Positions 35,066 to 44,015 of a stretch of 64,000 nucleotides of DNA are shown here, one piece after another. This DNA comes from Sphingomonas flavalba. GTDB lineage: Bacteria; Pseudomonadota; Alphaproteobacteria; Sphingomonadales; Sphingomonadaceae. Under the pieces are notes generated by a model. That model made no database searches. It saw only the letters and a list, made by a program, of their open reading frames with translations, and was not told the origin of the DNA. How positions within the stretch are numbered: position 1 is the stretch's first letter; each line of letters opens with the position of its first letter. Location: NCBI RefSeq assembly GCF_004796535.1, contig NZ_SPHY01000011.1:32206-96205 (forward strand), in the 5' to 3' direction. Made by a program: the position numbers and the translations under genes.

Positions 35066-36318
35066 CCGGCGGCGTCAGGCGCAAGAACCCGATCCTGAAG
35101 ACGCGCCAGCCGACGCTGCCGCCGGCGCTGCGCAGCCGCGTCGCGCTCGGCATGACCGCCGGCGCCGCCGTCGGCCGGCTCGACCTGCAACAGTGCGAAC
35201 AGTGCGGCACCGTCCAGTATCCGGCGCGCGAGGTCTGCCGGAGCTGCCTGTCCGGCCAGCTCGTCTGGCGGCCGCAGGACGGCCTCGGCACGCTGCTCAG
35301 CGAAACCGTCTCGCGCGCGTCGATGGAACTGTATTTCCGCGAACGGCTTCCCTGGCGGGTCGGTCTGGTGCAGCTTGCCGCCGGGCCGACGGTGGTCGCC
35401 TATGTCCACGCCGCCTGCGCGGCGGCGCCGGCCGATGTGCGTGTGGAGGTGGCGCTCGACCGCGCCGGTCAGGCCGTTCTCGTCGCGATGCCGCTCGATG
35501 CGGCCGTAACCCTGGCGGAGGACCCGCGCTTGCACGACATGACCTGCGACCCGACGCACCGCAAGATCCTGGTCACCGACGGCAAGTCGGAGGTCGGCCA
35601 GGCCATGGTCCGCGCTTTCGCCGCCGCCGGCGCCAGCCAGGTCTGGGTCGGCCATGCCGAACCGTGGAAGCAGCCGCCCGGCTTCGCCGCGCTCGCCGAA
35701 CTGCCGCAGGTGACGCTGGTGCCGCTCGACGTGACCGACGGCCAGTCGGTTACCGAACTGGCCGGCGTGATCGGCGGCAAGGTCGACATCGTCGTCAACA
35801 CCGCCGACCACCACCGCACCTATGGCATCGCCGGCCGACGCGGGGTGGAAACGGCGCAGGCGGAAATGGAGGTCAACTATCTCGGCCTGCTCCGCCTTGC
35901 CCAGGCGTTCGGTCCCGCGCTGCGCGGCCGGGCGGCGGACGGCGATGCCGGCGCCGTCGCCTGGGTCAACATCCTGTCGATCTTCGCCCTCGCCAACTTC
36001 CCGCCGCACGGCACCTATTCGGCGGCGCAGGCGGCGGCGTTGTCGCTCGCCCAGTGCCTGCGCGCGGAAATGCGCCCGGCCGGCATCCGCGTCGTCAACG
36101 TCTTTCCCGGCCCGGTCGACGAGCCGTGGAACCAGCTTGTGCTGCCGCCGAAGATCGCGCCGAAGGGGCTGGCCGATGCGGTCGTCAAGGCGCTGAAGGC
36201 GACGGTCGAGGATGTCTATCCCGATCCGGTCGCGCGCGACTGGCTGGAACGCTGGCGCGCCGACCCCAAGACCCTTGAACGCGAACTGATGGCAGCATCG
36301 CCATCAAGTGCCGGCTGA
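35062..36318 (+). CDS. DUF35 zinc-ribbon/OB-fold domain fused to an SDR-like domain
   Basis: A 418-residue two-domain protein. Residues 40-150 are a DUF35 unit: a rubredoxin-like zinc ribbon with Cys45, Cys48, Cys59 and Cys62 (CEQCG, CRSC), then an OB-fold that in relatives binds CoA thioesters. Residues 168-400 are a short-chain dehydrogenase-like Rossmann domain. Its cofactor loop is poor (VTDGKSEVG instead of TGxxxGxG) and the active-site YxxxK reads Y319-SAA-Q323, so the catalytic Lys is missing, while Ser306 remains. The start overlaps the thiolase-like stop (ATGA). The fusion may assemble with that protein, the SDR part acting as a scaffold or an altered enzyme. Confidence 0.8.
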   Translation: MTGGVRRKNPILKTRQPTLPPALRSRVALGMTAGAAVGRLDLQQCEQCGTVQYPAREVCRSCLSGQLVWRPQDGLGTLLSETVSRASMELYFRERLPWRVGLVQLAAGPTVVAYVHAACAAAPADVRVEVALDRAGQAVLVAMPLDAAVTLAEDPRLHDMTCDPTHRKILVTDGKSEVGQAMVRAFAAAGASQVWVGHAEPWKQPPGFAALAELPQVTLVPLDVTDGQSVTELAGVIGGKVDIVVNTADHHRTYGIAGRRGVETAQAEMEVNYLGLLRLAQAFGPALRGRAADGDAGAVAWVNILSIFALANFPPHGTYSAAQAAALSLAQCLRAEMRPAGIRVVNVFPGPVDEPWNQLVLPPKIAPKGLADAVVKALKATVEDVYPDPVARDWLERWRADPKTLERELMAASPSSAG

Positions 36319-36334
36319 CGGAGCGGGGATTGCC

Positions 36335-37123
36335 ATGACCACGGACGCATTGACCGGTTTCGCCGCCGCGCTGGCGGCAGGGCAGATCCGCATCGTCGAT
36401 CTGACCCAGACGCTGACGCCGGATTTCCCGCAGATCGGCCTGCCGCCGGAAATGGGCCAGAGCCGCCCGTTCCGGCTGGAGGAAGTGTCGCATTACGACG
36501 AACGCGGCCCAAGCTGGTACTGGAACAACTTCTCGTGCGGCGAACATAGCGGCACCCATTTCGACGCGCCGATCCACTGGATCACCGGCCGCAACCTGCC
36601 GAACAACGCCACCGACACCATCCCGGTCGCCGATTTCGTCGCCCCCGCCTGCGTTGTCGACTGCTCGGCCGAAAGCGCCCGCGACGCCGATTATCTGCTG
36701 ACCGTCGACCGGCTGACCGCCTGGGAAGCCGAACATGGCCGCATCCCGGCGGGCAGCTGGGTGCTGATGCGGACCGACTGGTCGAAACGCACCGACCCCG
36801 CCGCCTACCAGAATTACGACGAGACCGGCCAGCACACCCCCGGCCCCGACGTGGACGCCGTCCGCTTCCTGGTGGACGAGCGCGGCGTGATCGGCTTCGG
36901 CACGGAAACGATCGGCACCGATGCCGGTCAGGCCGCCCATTTCACCCCGCCCTACCCCTGCCATAGCTTCATGCACGGCGCCGGCCGCTACGGGCTGCAA
37001 TGCCTCGCCAATCTCGACCAGTTGCCGCCGACCGGCGCGCTGATCGTCGCCGCGCCACTGAAGATCCGGCGGGGCAGCGGCAGCCCATTGCGCGTCCTCG
37101 CGCTGATCGCCAACGGAGCCTGA
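36335..37123 (+). CDS. Cyclase-family metal-dependent hydrolase (kynurenine formamidase-like)
   Basis: A 262-residue cyclase-family protein. The metal-binding signature HSGTHFDAPIHW lies at about 72-83, and C-terminal PPYPCHSFMHGAGR gives further His ligands. Relatives include kynurenine formamidase and isatin hydrolase, which hydrolyse amides, lactams or lactones with Mn or Zn. It starts 16 bases after the DUF35-SDR gene and ends four bases before the acyl-CoA ligase, so it is an internal operon gene. A ring-opening or lactone-hydrolysing step before CoA activation would fit. No signal peptide is visible. Confidence 0.85.
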   Translation: MTTDALTGFAAALAAGQIRIVDLTQTLTPDFPQIGLPPEMGQSRPFRLEEVSHYDERGPSWYWNNFSCGEHSGTHFDAPIHWITGRNLPNNATDTIPVADFVAPACVVDCSAESARDADYLLTVDRLTAWEAEHGRIPAGSWVLMRTDWSKRTDPAAYQNYDETGQHTPGPDVDAVRFLVDERGVIGFGTETIGTDAGQAAHFTPPYPCHSFMHGAGRYGLQCLANLDQLPPTGALIVAAPLKIRRGSGSPLRVLALIANGA

Positions 37124-37127
37124 CGCC

Positions 37128-38738
37128 ATGCCTTCATCCGCGCTCTCCCCCGCGCCTTCGTTCGCCCCCGCCGATCGGACGCTGCCGGTCATGCTGCAAC
37201 GGCAGGCGGCGCGCTATGGCGACAAGCGCCTGTTCGTCACCGACGAAGGCACGTGGAGCTATGCCGACGCGCTGGCCGCCGCCGCTCGCGCGGCCGCGAC
37301 GCTGGCCGCGGCCGGGGTCAAGCGCGGCGACCGTGTCGCCATCCTGTGCGGCAACCGCATCGCCTTCCTCGAAATGGTGCTCGGCTGCGCCTGGCTCGGT
37401 GCCGTCCATGTCCCGGTCAACACCGCGTCGAAGGGGCCGCAGGTCCAGTACATCCTCGGCAATTGCGGCGCAAAGCTGCTGGTGATCGAGGACGAACTGC
37501 TGTCGGCGCTCGACGTTGCCGATCTCTCCGCCCTGCCGCTGGAGGCGATCTGGGTGGTCGGCACCGCCCCGGCCGATGCGATCCAGGGCCGGCCGTGCCG
37601 CGCCTATGCGCTCGGCACCGACGAGATCGCCGCCGCGCCGGTCCGGCCGGGCGACACGATGGCGATCCTCTACACCTCCGGCACCACCGGCCCGTCGAAG
37701 GGGGTCTGCTGCCCGCAGGCGCAATATTACTGGTGGGGCACGCTCTCGGTCCAGTCGCTCGGCGTCGTCGAGGGCGACGTGCTGATGACGACGCTGCCGC
37801 TGTTCCACATCAACGCGCTCAATACGTTCGCCCAGGCGCTGATCGCCGGCGCAACGATGGTGCTCGAACGGCGCTTCTCGGCCTCCGGTTTCTGGCCGGC
37901 GGCGGTGAAGCACGGCGCCACCGTCACTTACCTGCTCGGCGCGATGGTGCCGATCCTGCTGTCGCGCGAGCCGAGCGCGGCGGAACGCGAGCACCGGGTG
38001 CGGATCGCGCTTGGTCCCGGCGTTCCGGCTAATCTTCACGCCACCTTCATGGACCGCACCGGCGTCGCCCTGCTCGACGCCTACGGCTCGACGGAAACCA
38101 ATTTCGTCATCGGCCGCGGCATCGCCGACCAGAAGCTGGAGACGATGGGTCGGCTGCGCGACGGCTTCACCGCCCGCGTCGTCGATGCGGAGGACAATGA
38201 ACTGCCGGCCGGCGAAGCGGGCGAGCTGGTGCTGCGCGCCGACGAGCCTTTCGCCTTTGCCACCGGCTATTTCAACATGGACGACAAGACGGTCGAGGCG
38301 TGGCGCAACCTGTGGTTCCACACCGGCGACCGGGTGATCCGCGACGGCGACGGCTATTTCAAGTTCGTCGACCGGATCAAGGACGCGATCCGCCGGCGCG
38401 GCGAGAACATCTCGTCCTACGAGGTCGAACAGGTGCTGCTAAGCCACCCCGACGTGGCGGAAGCCGCCGTCTACCCGGTCCAGTCCGAACTGGCGGAGGA
38501 TGAGGTGATGGCGGCGATCATCCGCCGCCCCGGCACCGACTTCGCCGGGCCGGAACTGCTCAAATTCTGCGAGACGCGCCTGCCCTATTTCGCGGTGCCG
38601 CGTTACCTGCTGTTCCCGGCCGATCTGCCGCGCACCGAAAACGGCAAGGTGCAGAAATACAAGCTGCGCGAACAGGGCGTCACCCCGGAAAGCTGGGACC
38701 GCGAGGCCCATGGCTACAAGGTCGAACGCCGCCGCTGA
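37128..38738 (+). CDS. AMP-forming acyl-CoA synthetase
   Basis: A 536-residue ligase of the ANL superfamily. The nucleotide-binding loop YTSGTTGPSKG lies at 182-192; DAYGSTETN (adenine-binding region) and the hinge GDGYFKFVDRIKD follow; the C-terminal Lys of ENGKVQK should catalyse adenylation. These enzymes activate a carboxylic acid with ATP to the CoA thioester in the cytoplasm. It resembles carnitine/crotonobetaine-type ligases more than long-chain ones in length and spacing. It is the last gene of the five-kilobase group starting with the thiolase-like gene and precedes the AraC regulator by 162 bases. A carboxylic acid made by the downstream alcohol and aldehyde dehydrogenases is the likely substrate. 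Confidence 0.88.
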   Translation: MPSSALSPAPSFAPADRTLPVMLQRQAARYGDKRLFVTDEGTWSYADALAAAARAAATLAAAGVKRGDRVAILCGNRIAFLEMVLGCAWLGAVHVPVNTASKGPQVQYILGNCGAKLLVIEDELLSALDVADLSALPLEAIWVVGTAPADAIQGRPCRAYALGTDEIAAAPVRPGDTMAILYTSGTTGPSKGVCCPQAQYYWWGTLSVQSLGVVEGDVLMTTLPLFHINALNTFAQALIAGATMVLERRFSASGFWPAAVKHGATVTYLLGAMVPILLSREPSAAEREHRVRIALGPGVPANLHATFMDRTGVALLDAYGSTETNFVIGRGIADQKLETMGRLRDGFTARVVDAEDNELPAGEAGELVLRADEPFAFATGYFNMDDKTVEAWRNLWFHTGDRVIRDGDGYFKFVDRIKDAIRRRGENISSYEVEQVLLSHPDVAEAAVYPVQSELAEDEVMAAIIRRPGTDFAGPELLKFCETRLPYFAVPRYLLFPADLPRTENGKVQKYKLREQGVTPESWDREAHGYKVERRR

Positions 38739-38770
38739 TCCGCCGCCGCCCGCGCCGCTCCGCCCCTCCA

Positions 38771-38799
38771 TTGACGCGGCCGGCCCAAAAACGGATGAT
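38771..38799 (+). promoter_or_regulatory. Candidate sigma-70-type promoter of the AraC gene
   Basis: TTGACG (5 of 6 to consensus) and GATGAT (4 of 6) with a 17-base spacer, 102 bases before the GTG of the regulator. It is a short AT-leaning patch in a GC-rich gap. Confidence 0.4.
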
Positions 38800-38900
38800 A
38801 GACGGCTAACGGCCGGCACCGGCGGCGCGCGCCTCCCGCGGCCGGCGCGTGTGCGGCAACAAGGCGAATTCACTCTGGAGAGGAACGGCAGGAGCTGACT

Positions 38901-39935
38901 GTGGCGAACGAGCCTGTCAATTCGGCGTTTGCCTGGATGCCGCCGGAGTTGCCGCTGAACCGGTGGGCGCATTTCGCCAGCAACGAGCTGGACGCGGTGC
39001 ACCAGCACATGATCGATGCCTTCTGCCCGCACGATCTGACGACGGAAGGCGGCCTGCCGCCGATCCGCTTTCGCCACAACCAGGCGACGCTCAACTCCTG
39101 CACCTTCAACGCGACCGACTATGGCCTGTCCTACGGCCGCGTCGCCCTGTTCATCCCGCCGTCCGAAAACGCCTTCCTCGTCCAGCTCGCGCTCAGCGGC
39201 CGCGCCCATTTCGTCCATCAGGGCCGCAGCTTCGCGCTCAGCCCCGGCTACATGTCGGTGCTCAGCCCGCACGAGCCGATCCGGCAGATCACCGAAACCG
39301 GCTGCCGCCACTTCACCATCAAGCTCGACCGCACCCATCTCGAAGGCCTGTTGCGGCAGGATGTCGGCCAGCACCGCGCCGCGCTGGTTTTTTCGCCCGA
39401 TCCGGTGCCGATCGCCGGCCATGCCGCATCGTTCATGCGCTTCGTCCGGGCGATGGTCGACGACATGGATGAGCAGGACACCGGCTTCATGCACCCGCGC
39501 ACCATGGCCTCGACGGAGGAGATGCTCGGCCGCCTGCTGCTCAGCGCGGTGCTGCACAATCACAGCGACGATTATCTGTCGGACAGCGGCAGCACCGCCG
39601 TTCCCTATTACGTCCGCCGGGCGGAGGAGTTGATCCGCGAGCGCTATGCCGATCCGCTCACCTTGTCCGACCTGATCGCCGCCGCCGGGGTCAGCGGCCG
39701 GTCGCTGCACCTGGGCTTCCGCCGCTTCCGCGACGACAGCCCGATGGGCTATCTGAAACGCTACCGCCTGCGCCGCGCGCGCGACATGCTGAACACCGCC
39801 CGCGACAGCGGCCTTACCGTCACCGACGTCGCACTGGCCAACGGCTTCCCGCACCTCAGCAAATTCTCGCAGGATTATGCGCGGCAGTATGGCGAGCTGC
39901 CTTCTGCCACGCTGCGCTTCGGCAGGGCGGGCTGA
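38901..39935 (+). CDS. AraC-family transcriptional regulator (1)
   Basis: A 344-residue regulator. Residues 1-220 form an AraC-type cupin-like sensor domain (LSPGYMSVLSP), and 235-340 carry the two helix-turn-helix motifs (LIAAAGVSGRSLHLGFRRF and VTDVALANGFPHLSKFSQ). The GTG start is supported by AGGAG seven bases upstream. It stands between the acyl-CoA ligase and the TonB receptor, all on the plus strand, and is the natural activator of the cluster that runs to 48269. In the sphingomonad peg operon an AraC-type protein (PegR) has the same role beside a receptor, aldehyde dehydrogenase and GMC dehydrogenase. The inducer is unknown. Confidence 0.88.
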   Translation: MANEPVNSAFAWMPPELPLNRWAHFASNELDAVHQHMIDAFCPHDLTTEGGLPPIRFRHNQATLNSCTFNATDYGLSYGRVALFIPPSENAFLVQLALSGRAHFVHQGRSFALSPGYMSVLSPHEPIRQITETGCRHFTIKLDRTHLEGLLRQDVGQHRAALVFSPDPVPIAGHAASFMRFVRAMVDDMDEQDTGFMHPRTMASTEEMLGRLLLSAVLHNHSDDYLSDSGSTAVPYYVRRAEELIRERYADPLTLSDLIAAAGVSGRSLHLGFRRFRDDSPMGYLKRYRLRRARDMLNTARDSGLTVTDVALANGFPHLSKFSQDYARQYGELPSATLRFGRAG

Positions 39936-40060
39936 CCGGCCGCCAATTGTTGCCAAATCGGTAAAACCGTTTCCTGCACGGTATAGCAGGGCTTCCCCGG
40001 ATCGATCAGAAGTGCGCCTGGGCGACACTGCCGAACCGCAGGTCGACCCTGAACAAAGCA

Positions 40061-40081
40061 GGGCGCGACATCATCGCGCCC
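40061..40081 (+). promoter_or_regulatory. Leader hairpin before TonB receptor 3
   Basis: GGGCGCGA and TCGCGCCC pair perfectly (8 bp, 5-base loop), ending 23 bases before the receptor ATG and about 10 before its ribosome site. It might slow translation or act as an attenuator; no T-run follows. Confidence 0.4.
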
Positions 40082-40104
40082 GGACAAGCTTCTTGGGGAG
40101 GCGC

Positions 40105-42390
40105 ATGACCCGTTCCGTTTCCACCTCGATCCTCGCCCTTGCCGCCGCCGCGCTGTGCGTGCCGGCCGCCGCGCTGGCCCAGACCGCCGGCGAAGGGCTG
40201 GACGATATCGTCGTCACCGCGCAGAAGCGCGAGCAGAGCCTTCAGAATGTCGGCATCTCCGTCACCGCGATCACCGGCGAGCAGATCCTGCAGCGTGGCA
40301 TCTCGAACAGCATCGACCTGATCGTGCGGACGCCGAGCGTCGACAATTATTCGCCCTACGGCCCCGGCTCCAGCGCCAACATCGTCATTCGCGGCGTCGG
40401 CCTGAACGATTTCGGCGAAGGCAATGAAGCGCCGGTCACGGTCTATGTCGACGAATTCTACATCGTCAACGTGCCGGCGGTCGACTTCGCGCTGTTCGAC
40501 CTGCAACGCGCGGAGATCCTGCGCGGCCCGCAGGGCACGCTGTTCGGCCGCAACTCGACCGGCGGCCTGGTCAACTACGTCACCGCCCGCCCGACCGACA
40601 CGCTGGAAGGCTTCGCCAAGGCGACCTACGCGCGCTTCAACGAGCTGAAGCTGGAAGCGGCGATCAACGCGCCGATCAGCGACACGCTGTCGGCGCGCGT
40701 CGCGATGCTCTCGCATCATTCGGACGGCTATATCCGCAACCTGAACCCTGCCTTTGCCGATGCGAAGGGTGGCGCCGCCGGCACCGACGCGGTGCGTGGC
40801 CAGTTGCGTTACGACGACGGTACCTGGGATGTGCTGTTCAAGGCGGAATACGGCCGCCAGAACCACGTCCACACCTATTACGAGCAGACACCCAGCGTCC
40901 GCGACGCGCTGACCGGCCTCGCCTCGCTCAACCCGACCGGCACCGACGCCGCCGGCTATAACGAGGACCTGTTCGGCGCCGGCGCGCCCAACGTCACCAA
41001 CACCAACCGGCCGCAGCATCTGAAGTCGCAGGGCACCACTCTGCTGCTGCGCGCGGAGCGCAAGCTGGGGGAAGTCACCTTCACCTCGGTCACCGGCTAT
41101 CAGCACTTCTCTCGCCAATACAGCGAGGATTGCGACGCCAGCCCGAACGACACCTGCTACGCCAGCTTCCCGTACAAGGCGGATTCGGCCAGCCAGGAAT
41201 TCCGCTTCTACTATTCGGGTGATCGCCTGCGCTGGACGGCCGGCGTCTACGGCCTGAACTCGCGGTCGAAGAACAATCCGTTCGCGGTGTTCAACGTGCC
41301 GGTTTCCGGGCCGACGGCGGTCGATCCGGCGACGGGCCTCTACGACGGCGCCTTCCTGCCGATCAACCTCGCCGCCAACTGGCGGCTACGCACCAACTCC
41401 GCCGCCATTTTCGGACAGGCCGAATATGACGTGGCGCCGACGGTGACGGTGATCGGCGGCATCCGGGTGACGCGCGACGACAAGAAGTTCCGCGACGCCG
41501 ACAACGCGTCGCTGCGCTCCTGCCCCGGCTTCGCGCTGCCGACCAACTGCTTCCCGGCGCCGGACGGCCCCGGCATCGCCAACCCCTATGCCGACCGCTA
41601 CAAGAAGACGCTGTGGTCTGGTAAGTTCGAGGTCGATTTCAAGCCGACCAGCAACGCCCTGCTCTATGCCAGCATCTCGCGCGGCACCAAGTCGGGCGGG
41701 TTCAGCAACGGCTTCTATCCGGGCGGGGTGACGACGGACAAGCTACGCTACGGCGCGGAAACCAACATCGCCTATGAAGTCGGCGAGAAGCTGACCCTGC
41801 TCGACCGCCGGCTGCGGCTGAACAGCGCCTTCTTCTACTATGATTACAAGAACTTCCAGACCTTCAACTGGGAGGGCGTCGGCGGCCTGCTCAGCAACCA
41901 CGACGCCCGCGCCTATGGCGGCGAGGTGGAGATAGAGGCGGTTCCGGTCCGCCACCTGACCCTGTCGCTCGGCGGGTCCTACCTCAACACCAGGATCAAG
42001 GGCGTGACCAACTCGCTGCCCAGCGGCGGCACCTACACCGCCGACCGCGAGATGGCGAACGCGCCGGCGTGGACCGCGAACGGCGGCATCACCTACGCCG
42101 TGCCGCTCGCCAACGGGCGGACGCTGACCCTGTCGTGGGACGGCAACTACCGCTCGTCGCGCTACACCAACAACTTCAACGATCCGTCAGTGCGGTTGCG
42201 CGCATACTTCAAGCACAACGCCAACATCTCACTGGACCTGAACGAGAATGTCCAGGTGCAGGCGTTCGTCAGGAACATCTCCAACAACGTCGCGCCGACC
42301 AAGATCTACCAGTTCAACGACATCGGCTACACGCAGTTCATCTACTCCGAACCGCGCGTGTTCGGCGGCAGCCTGTTCTTTCGCTTCTAG
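40105..42390 (+). CDS. TonB-dependent outer-membrane receptor (3)
   Basis: A 761-residue receptor of the FecA/FyuA-like type common in sphingomonads. The signal peptide ends at ALAQ (about residue 26); the TonB box and plug start are DDIVVTAQKREQ; the plug holds RGPQGTLFGRNSTGG; the barrel ends with SGSLFFRF-type aromatic strand GGSLFFRF. GGGGAGG supports the start. It differs in subtype from receptors 1 and 2. Its place before an aldehyde dehydrogenase and a GMC dehydrogenase is like PegB of the peg operon, so it may import the primary substrate of this cluster, perhaps an ether or alcohol compound. A hairpin follows its stop codon. Confidence 0.92.
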   Translation: MTRSVSTSILALAAAALCVPAAALAQTAGEGLDDIVVTAQKREQSLQNVGISVTAITGEQILQRGISNSIDLIVRTPSVDNYSPYGPGSSANIVIRGVGLNDFGEGNEAPVTVYVDEFYIVNVPAVDFALFDLQRAEILRGPQGTLFGRNSTGGLVNYVTARPTDTLEGFAKATYARFNELKLEAAINAPISDTLSARVAMLSHHSDGYIRNLNPAFADAKGGAAGTDAVRGQLRYDDGTWDVLFKAEYGRQNHVHTYYEQTPSVRDALTGLASLNPTGTDAAGYNEDLFGAGAPNVTNTNRPQHLKSQGTTLLLRAERKLGEVTFTSVTGYQHFSRQYSEDCDASPNDTCYASFPYKADSASQEFRFYYSGDRLRWTAGVYGLNSRSKNNPFAVFNVPVSGPTAVDPATGLYDGAFLPINLAANWRLRTNSAAIFGQAEYDVAPTVTVIGGIRVTRDDKKFRDADNASLRSCPGFALPTNCFPAPDGPGIANPYADRYKKTLWSGKFEVDFKPTSNALLYASISRGTKSGGFSNGFYPGGVTTDKLRYGAETNIAYEVGEKLTLLDRRLRLNSAFFYYDYKNFQTFNWEGVGGLLSNHDARAYGGEVEIEAVPVRHLTLSLGGSYLNTRIKGVTNSLPSGGTYTADREMANAPAWTANGGITYAVPLANGRTLTLSWDGNYRSSRYTNNFNDPSVRLRAYFKHNANISLDLNENVQVQAFVRNISNNVAPTKIYQFNDIGYTQFIYSEPRVFGGSLFFRF

Positions 42391-42397
42391 GAGGGAT

Positions 42398-42421
42398 GCG
42401 GGGCGCCGGCACGCGCCCCGC
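42398..42421 (+). terminator. Strong hairpin just after TonB receptor 3
   Basis: GCGGGGCGC pairs perfectly with GCGCCCCGC (9 bp, 6-base loop), seven bases after the receptor stop. There is no T-run, so it may protect the 3' end of the receptor message or lower expression of the downstream enzymes rather than fully terminate. Confidence 0.4.
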
Positions 42422-42497
42422 CGTCAACGATGGACCACATAACGCAGGCACGGCGCCAATCGGCCGAACGACACCACCGCACCGGGAACGGCCGGCG

Positions 42498-44003
42498 ATG
42501 ACGCTCGCCAACGATTATGCCGGGCTGACCGACGCCGCCCGCGCCTTCCTCAACGGCCGCAAGATGCTGTTCATCGACGGGGAATGGCAGGCGCCGGCCG
42601 CCGGCCGCTACGCGCCGATCGTCGACCCAAGCCACGGCGGCGCCGTCACCGAGGCGGCACTGGCCGACGCCGGCGATGTCGACCGCGCCGTCCGCGCCGC
42701 CCGCCGCGCCTTCGTCGAAGGGCCGTGGCCGGCGATGCGCCCGCACCAGCGCGAGGCGGTGATGCTGCGCCTTGCCGAGCTGATCGACGCCGAAACCGAA
42801 ACCCTCGCCCAGATCGAGACGGTGTCGAGCGGCAAGCTGATCCAGAACACCCGGCTGTTCGACGCACAATTCTCCGTCCACACGCTGCGCTACATGGCCG
42901 GCTGGGCGACCAAGATCGCCGGCAAGACGATGGAGTTGTCGGTCCCCTACATGCCCGGCACCCGCTTCTCCGGCTTCACCCGGTTGCAGCCGCTCGGCGT
43001 CGTCGCCGGGATCATGCCGTGGAACGTGCCGCTGTGCGAAGCGGTATGGAAGCTGGCGCCGGTGCTGGCGACCGGCTGCACGATCGTGCTGAAGCCGGCG
43101 GAGCAGACGCCGCTGACCACGCTGCGGCTGGCGGAACTGTGCATCGCGGCGGGCATCCCGCCCGGCGTGGTCAACGTCGTCACCGGCACCGGGGCGGAGG
43201 CCGGCGCCGCGCTGGTCGCGCACCCGGATGTCGACAAGATCAACTTCACCGGATCGACCGCCGTTGGGCGCAGCATCGCCGCCGCCGCCGCGCCCCGGTT
43301 CAAGAAATACAATCTCGAGCTGGGCGGCAAGTCGCCGGTGGTCGTCGCCGCCGACGCCGATCTCGACGCCGCGATCCCCGGCGCGGCTTGGGCGATCCTT
43401 GGCAATCACGGCCAGAATTGCTGCGCCGGATCGCGCCTCTATGTTCATCGCAGCGTCTTCGACCGCGTCGTCGACGGCATCGCCGCCATCGCCGATTCGC
43501 TGGTCATCGGCCCCGGCCTTGATCCCGCCTCCACCCTTGGTCCGCTGGTCAGCGCCGCGCATCGCGACCGGGTGCTCGGCTATATCGAACGCGGCGTGGC
43601 TGACGGCGCCTCCCTCCTCTACGGTGGCACGCCGGTCGACGATCCCGGCTCGTACATGCGGCCGGCGCTGCTCGTCGGCGCGCGGCAGGAGGATGCGGTG
43701 GTGCAGGAGGAGATTTTCGGCCCGGTGCTCGTCGCCTTCCCGTTCGACGACATGGACGACGCCTTGGCGCTGGCCAACGCCAGCGGTTTCGGCCTCGGCG
43801 CCAGCATCTGGTCGCGCGATTTCGCCACCATCTCCGACTTCGTCGATCGGGTGCAGGCCGGCACGGTCTGGATCAACAACCACAACACGCTTGACCTTTC
43901 CCTGCCGTTCGGCGGCTGGAAGCAGTCCGGCGTCGGCCACGAGCTTGGCGAGGAAGGGCTGTACGCGCACCTCGCCGTCAAGGCCGGCGTCGTCAGGCAC
44001 TGA
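42498..44003 (+). CDS. NAD(P)-dependent aldehyde dehydrogenase
   Basis: A 501-residue aldehyde dehydrogenase. PWNVPLCEAVWKLAP, the NAD-binding FTGSTAVG, the general base in LELGGKSP, and the catalytic Cys in HGQNCCAGSR are all present. It oxidises an aldehyde to the acid in the cytoplasm. It starts 108 bases after receptor 3 and ends 12 bases before the BBE-type flavoprotein. With the GMC dehydrogenase at the end of the group it gives an alcohol-aldehyde-acid route feeding the acyl-CoA ligase upstream. This is the place held by PegC in the peg operon. The substrate cannot be read from sequence. Confidence 0.92.
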   Translation: MTLANDYAGLTDAARAFLNGRKMLFIDGEWQAPAAGRYAPIVDPSHGGAVTEAALADAGDVDRAVRAARRAFVEGPWPAMRPHQREAVMLRLAELIDAETETLAQIETVSSGKLIQNTRLFDAQFSVHTLRYMAGWATKIAGKTMELSVPYMPGTRFSGFTRLQPLGVVAGIMPWNVPLCEAVWKLAPVLATGCTIVLKPAEQTPLTTLRLAELCIAAGIPPGVVNVVTGTGAEAGAALVAHPDVDKINFTGSTAVGRSIAAAAAPRFKKYNLELGGKSPVVVAADADLDAAIPGAAWAILGNHGQNCCAGSRLYVHRSVFDRVVDGIAAIADSLVIGPGLDPASTLGPLVSAAHRDRVLGYIERGVADGASLLYGGTPVDDPGSYMRPALLVGARQEDAVVQEEIFGPVLVAFPFDDMDDALALANASGFGLGASIWSRDFATISDFVDRVQAGTVWINNHNTLDLSLPFGGWKQSGVGHELGEEGLYAHLAVKAGVVRH

Positions 44004-44015
44004 CGGAGAGCTAGG

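Noticed and set aside
40326..40360. A GTCGACAA half-site inside TonB receptor 3 as another GntR operator
   Set aside because: It lies in coding sequence, has only one arm, and its gene is outside the peptide-use island.
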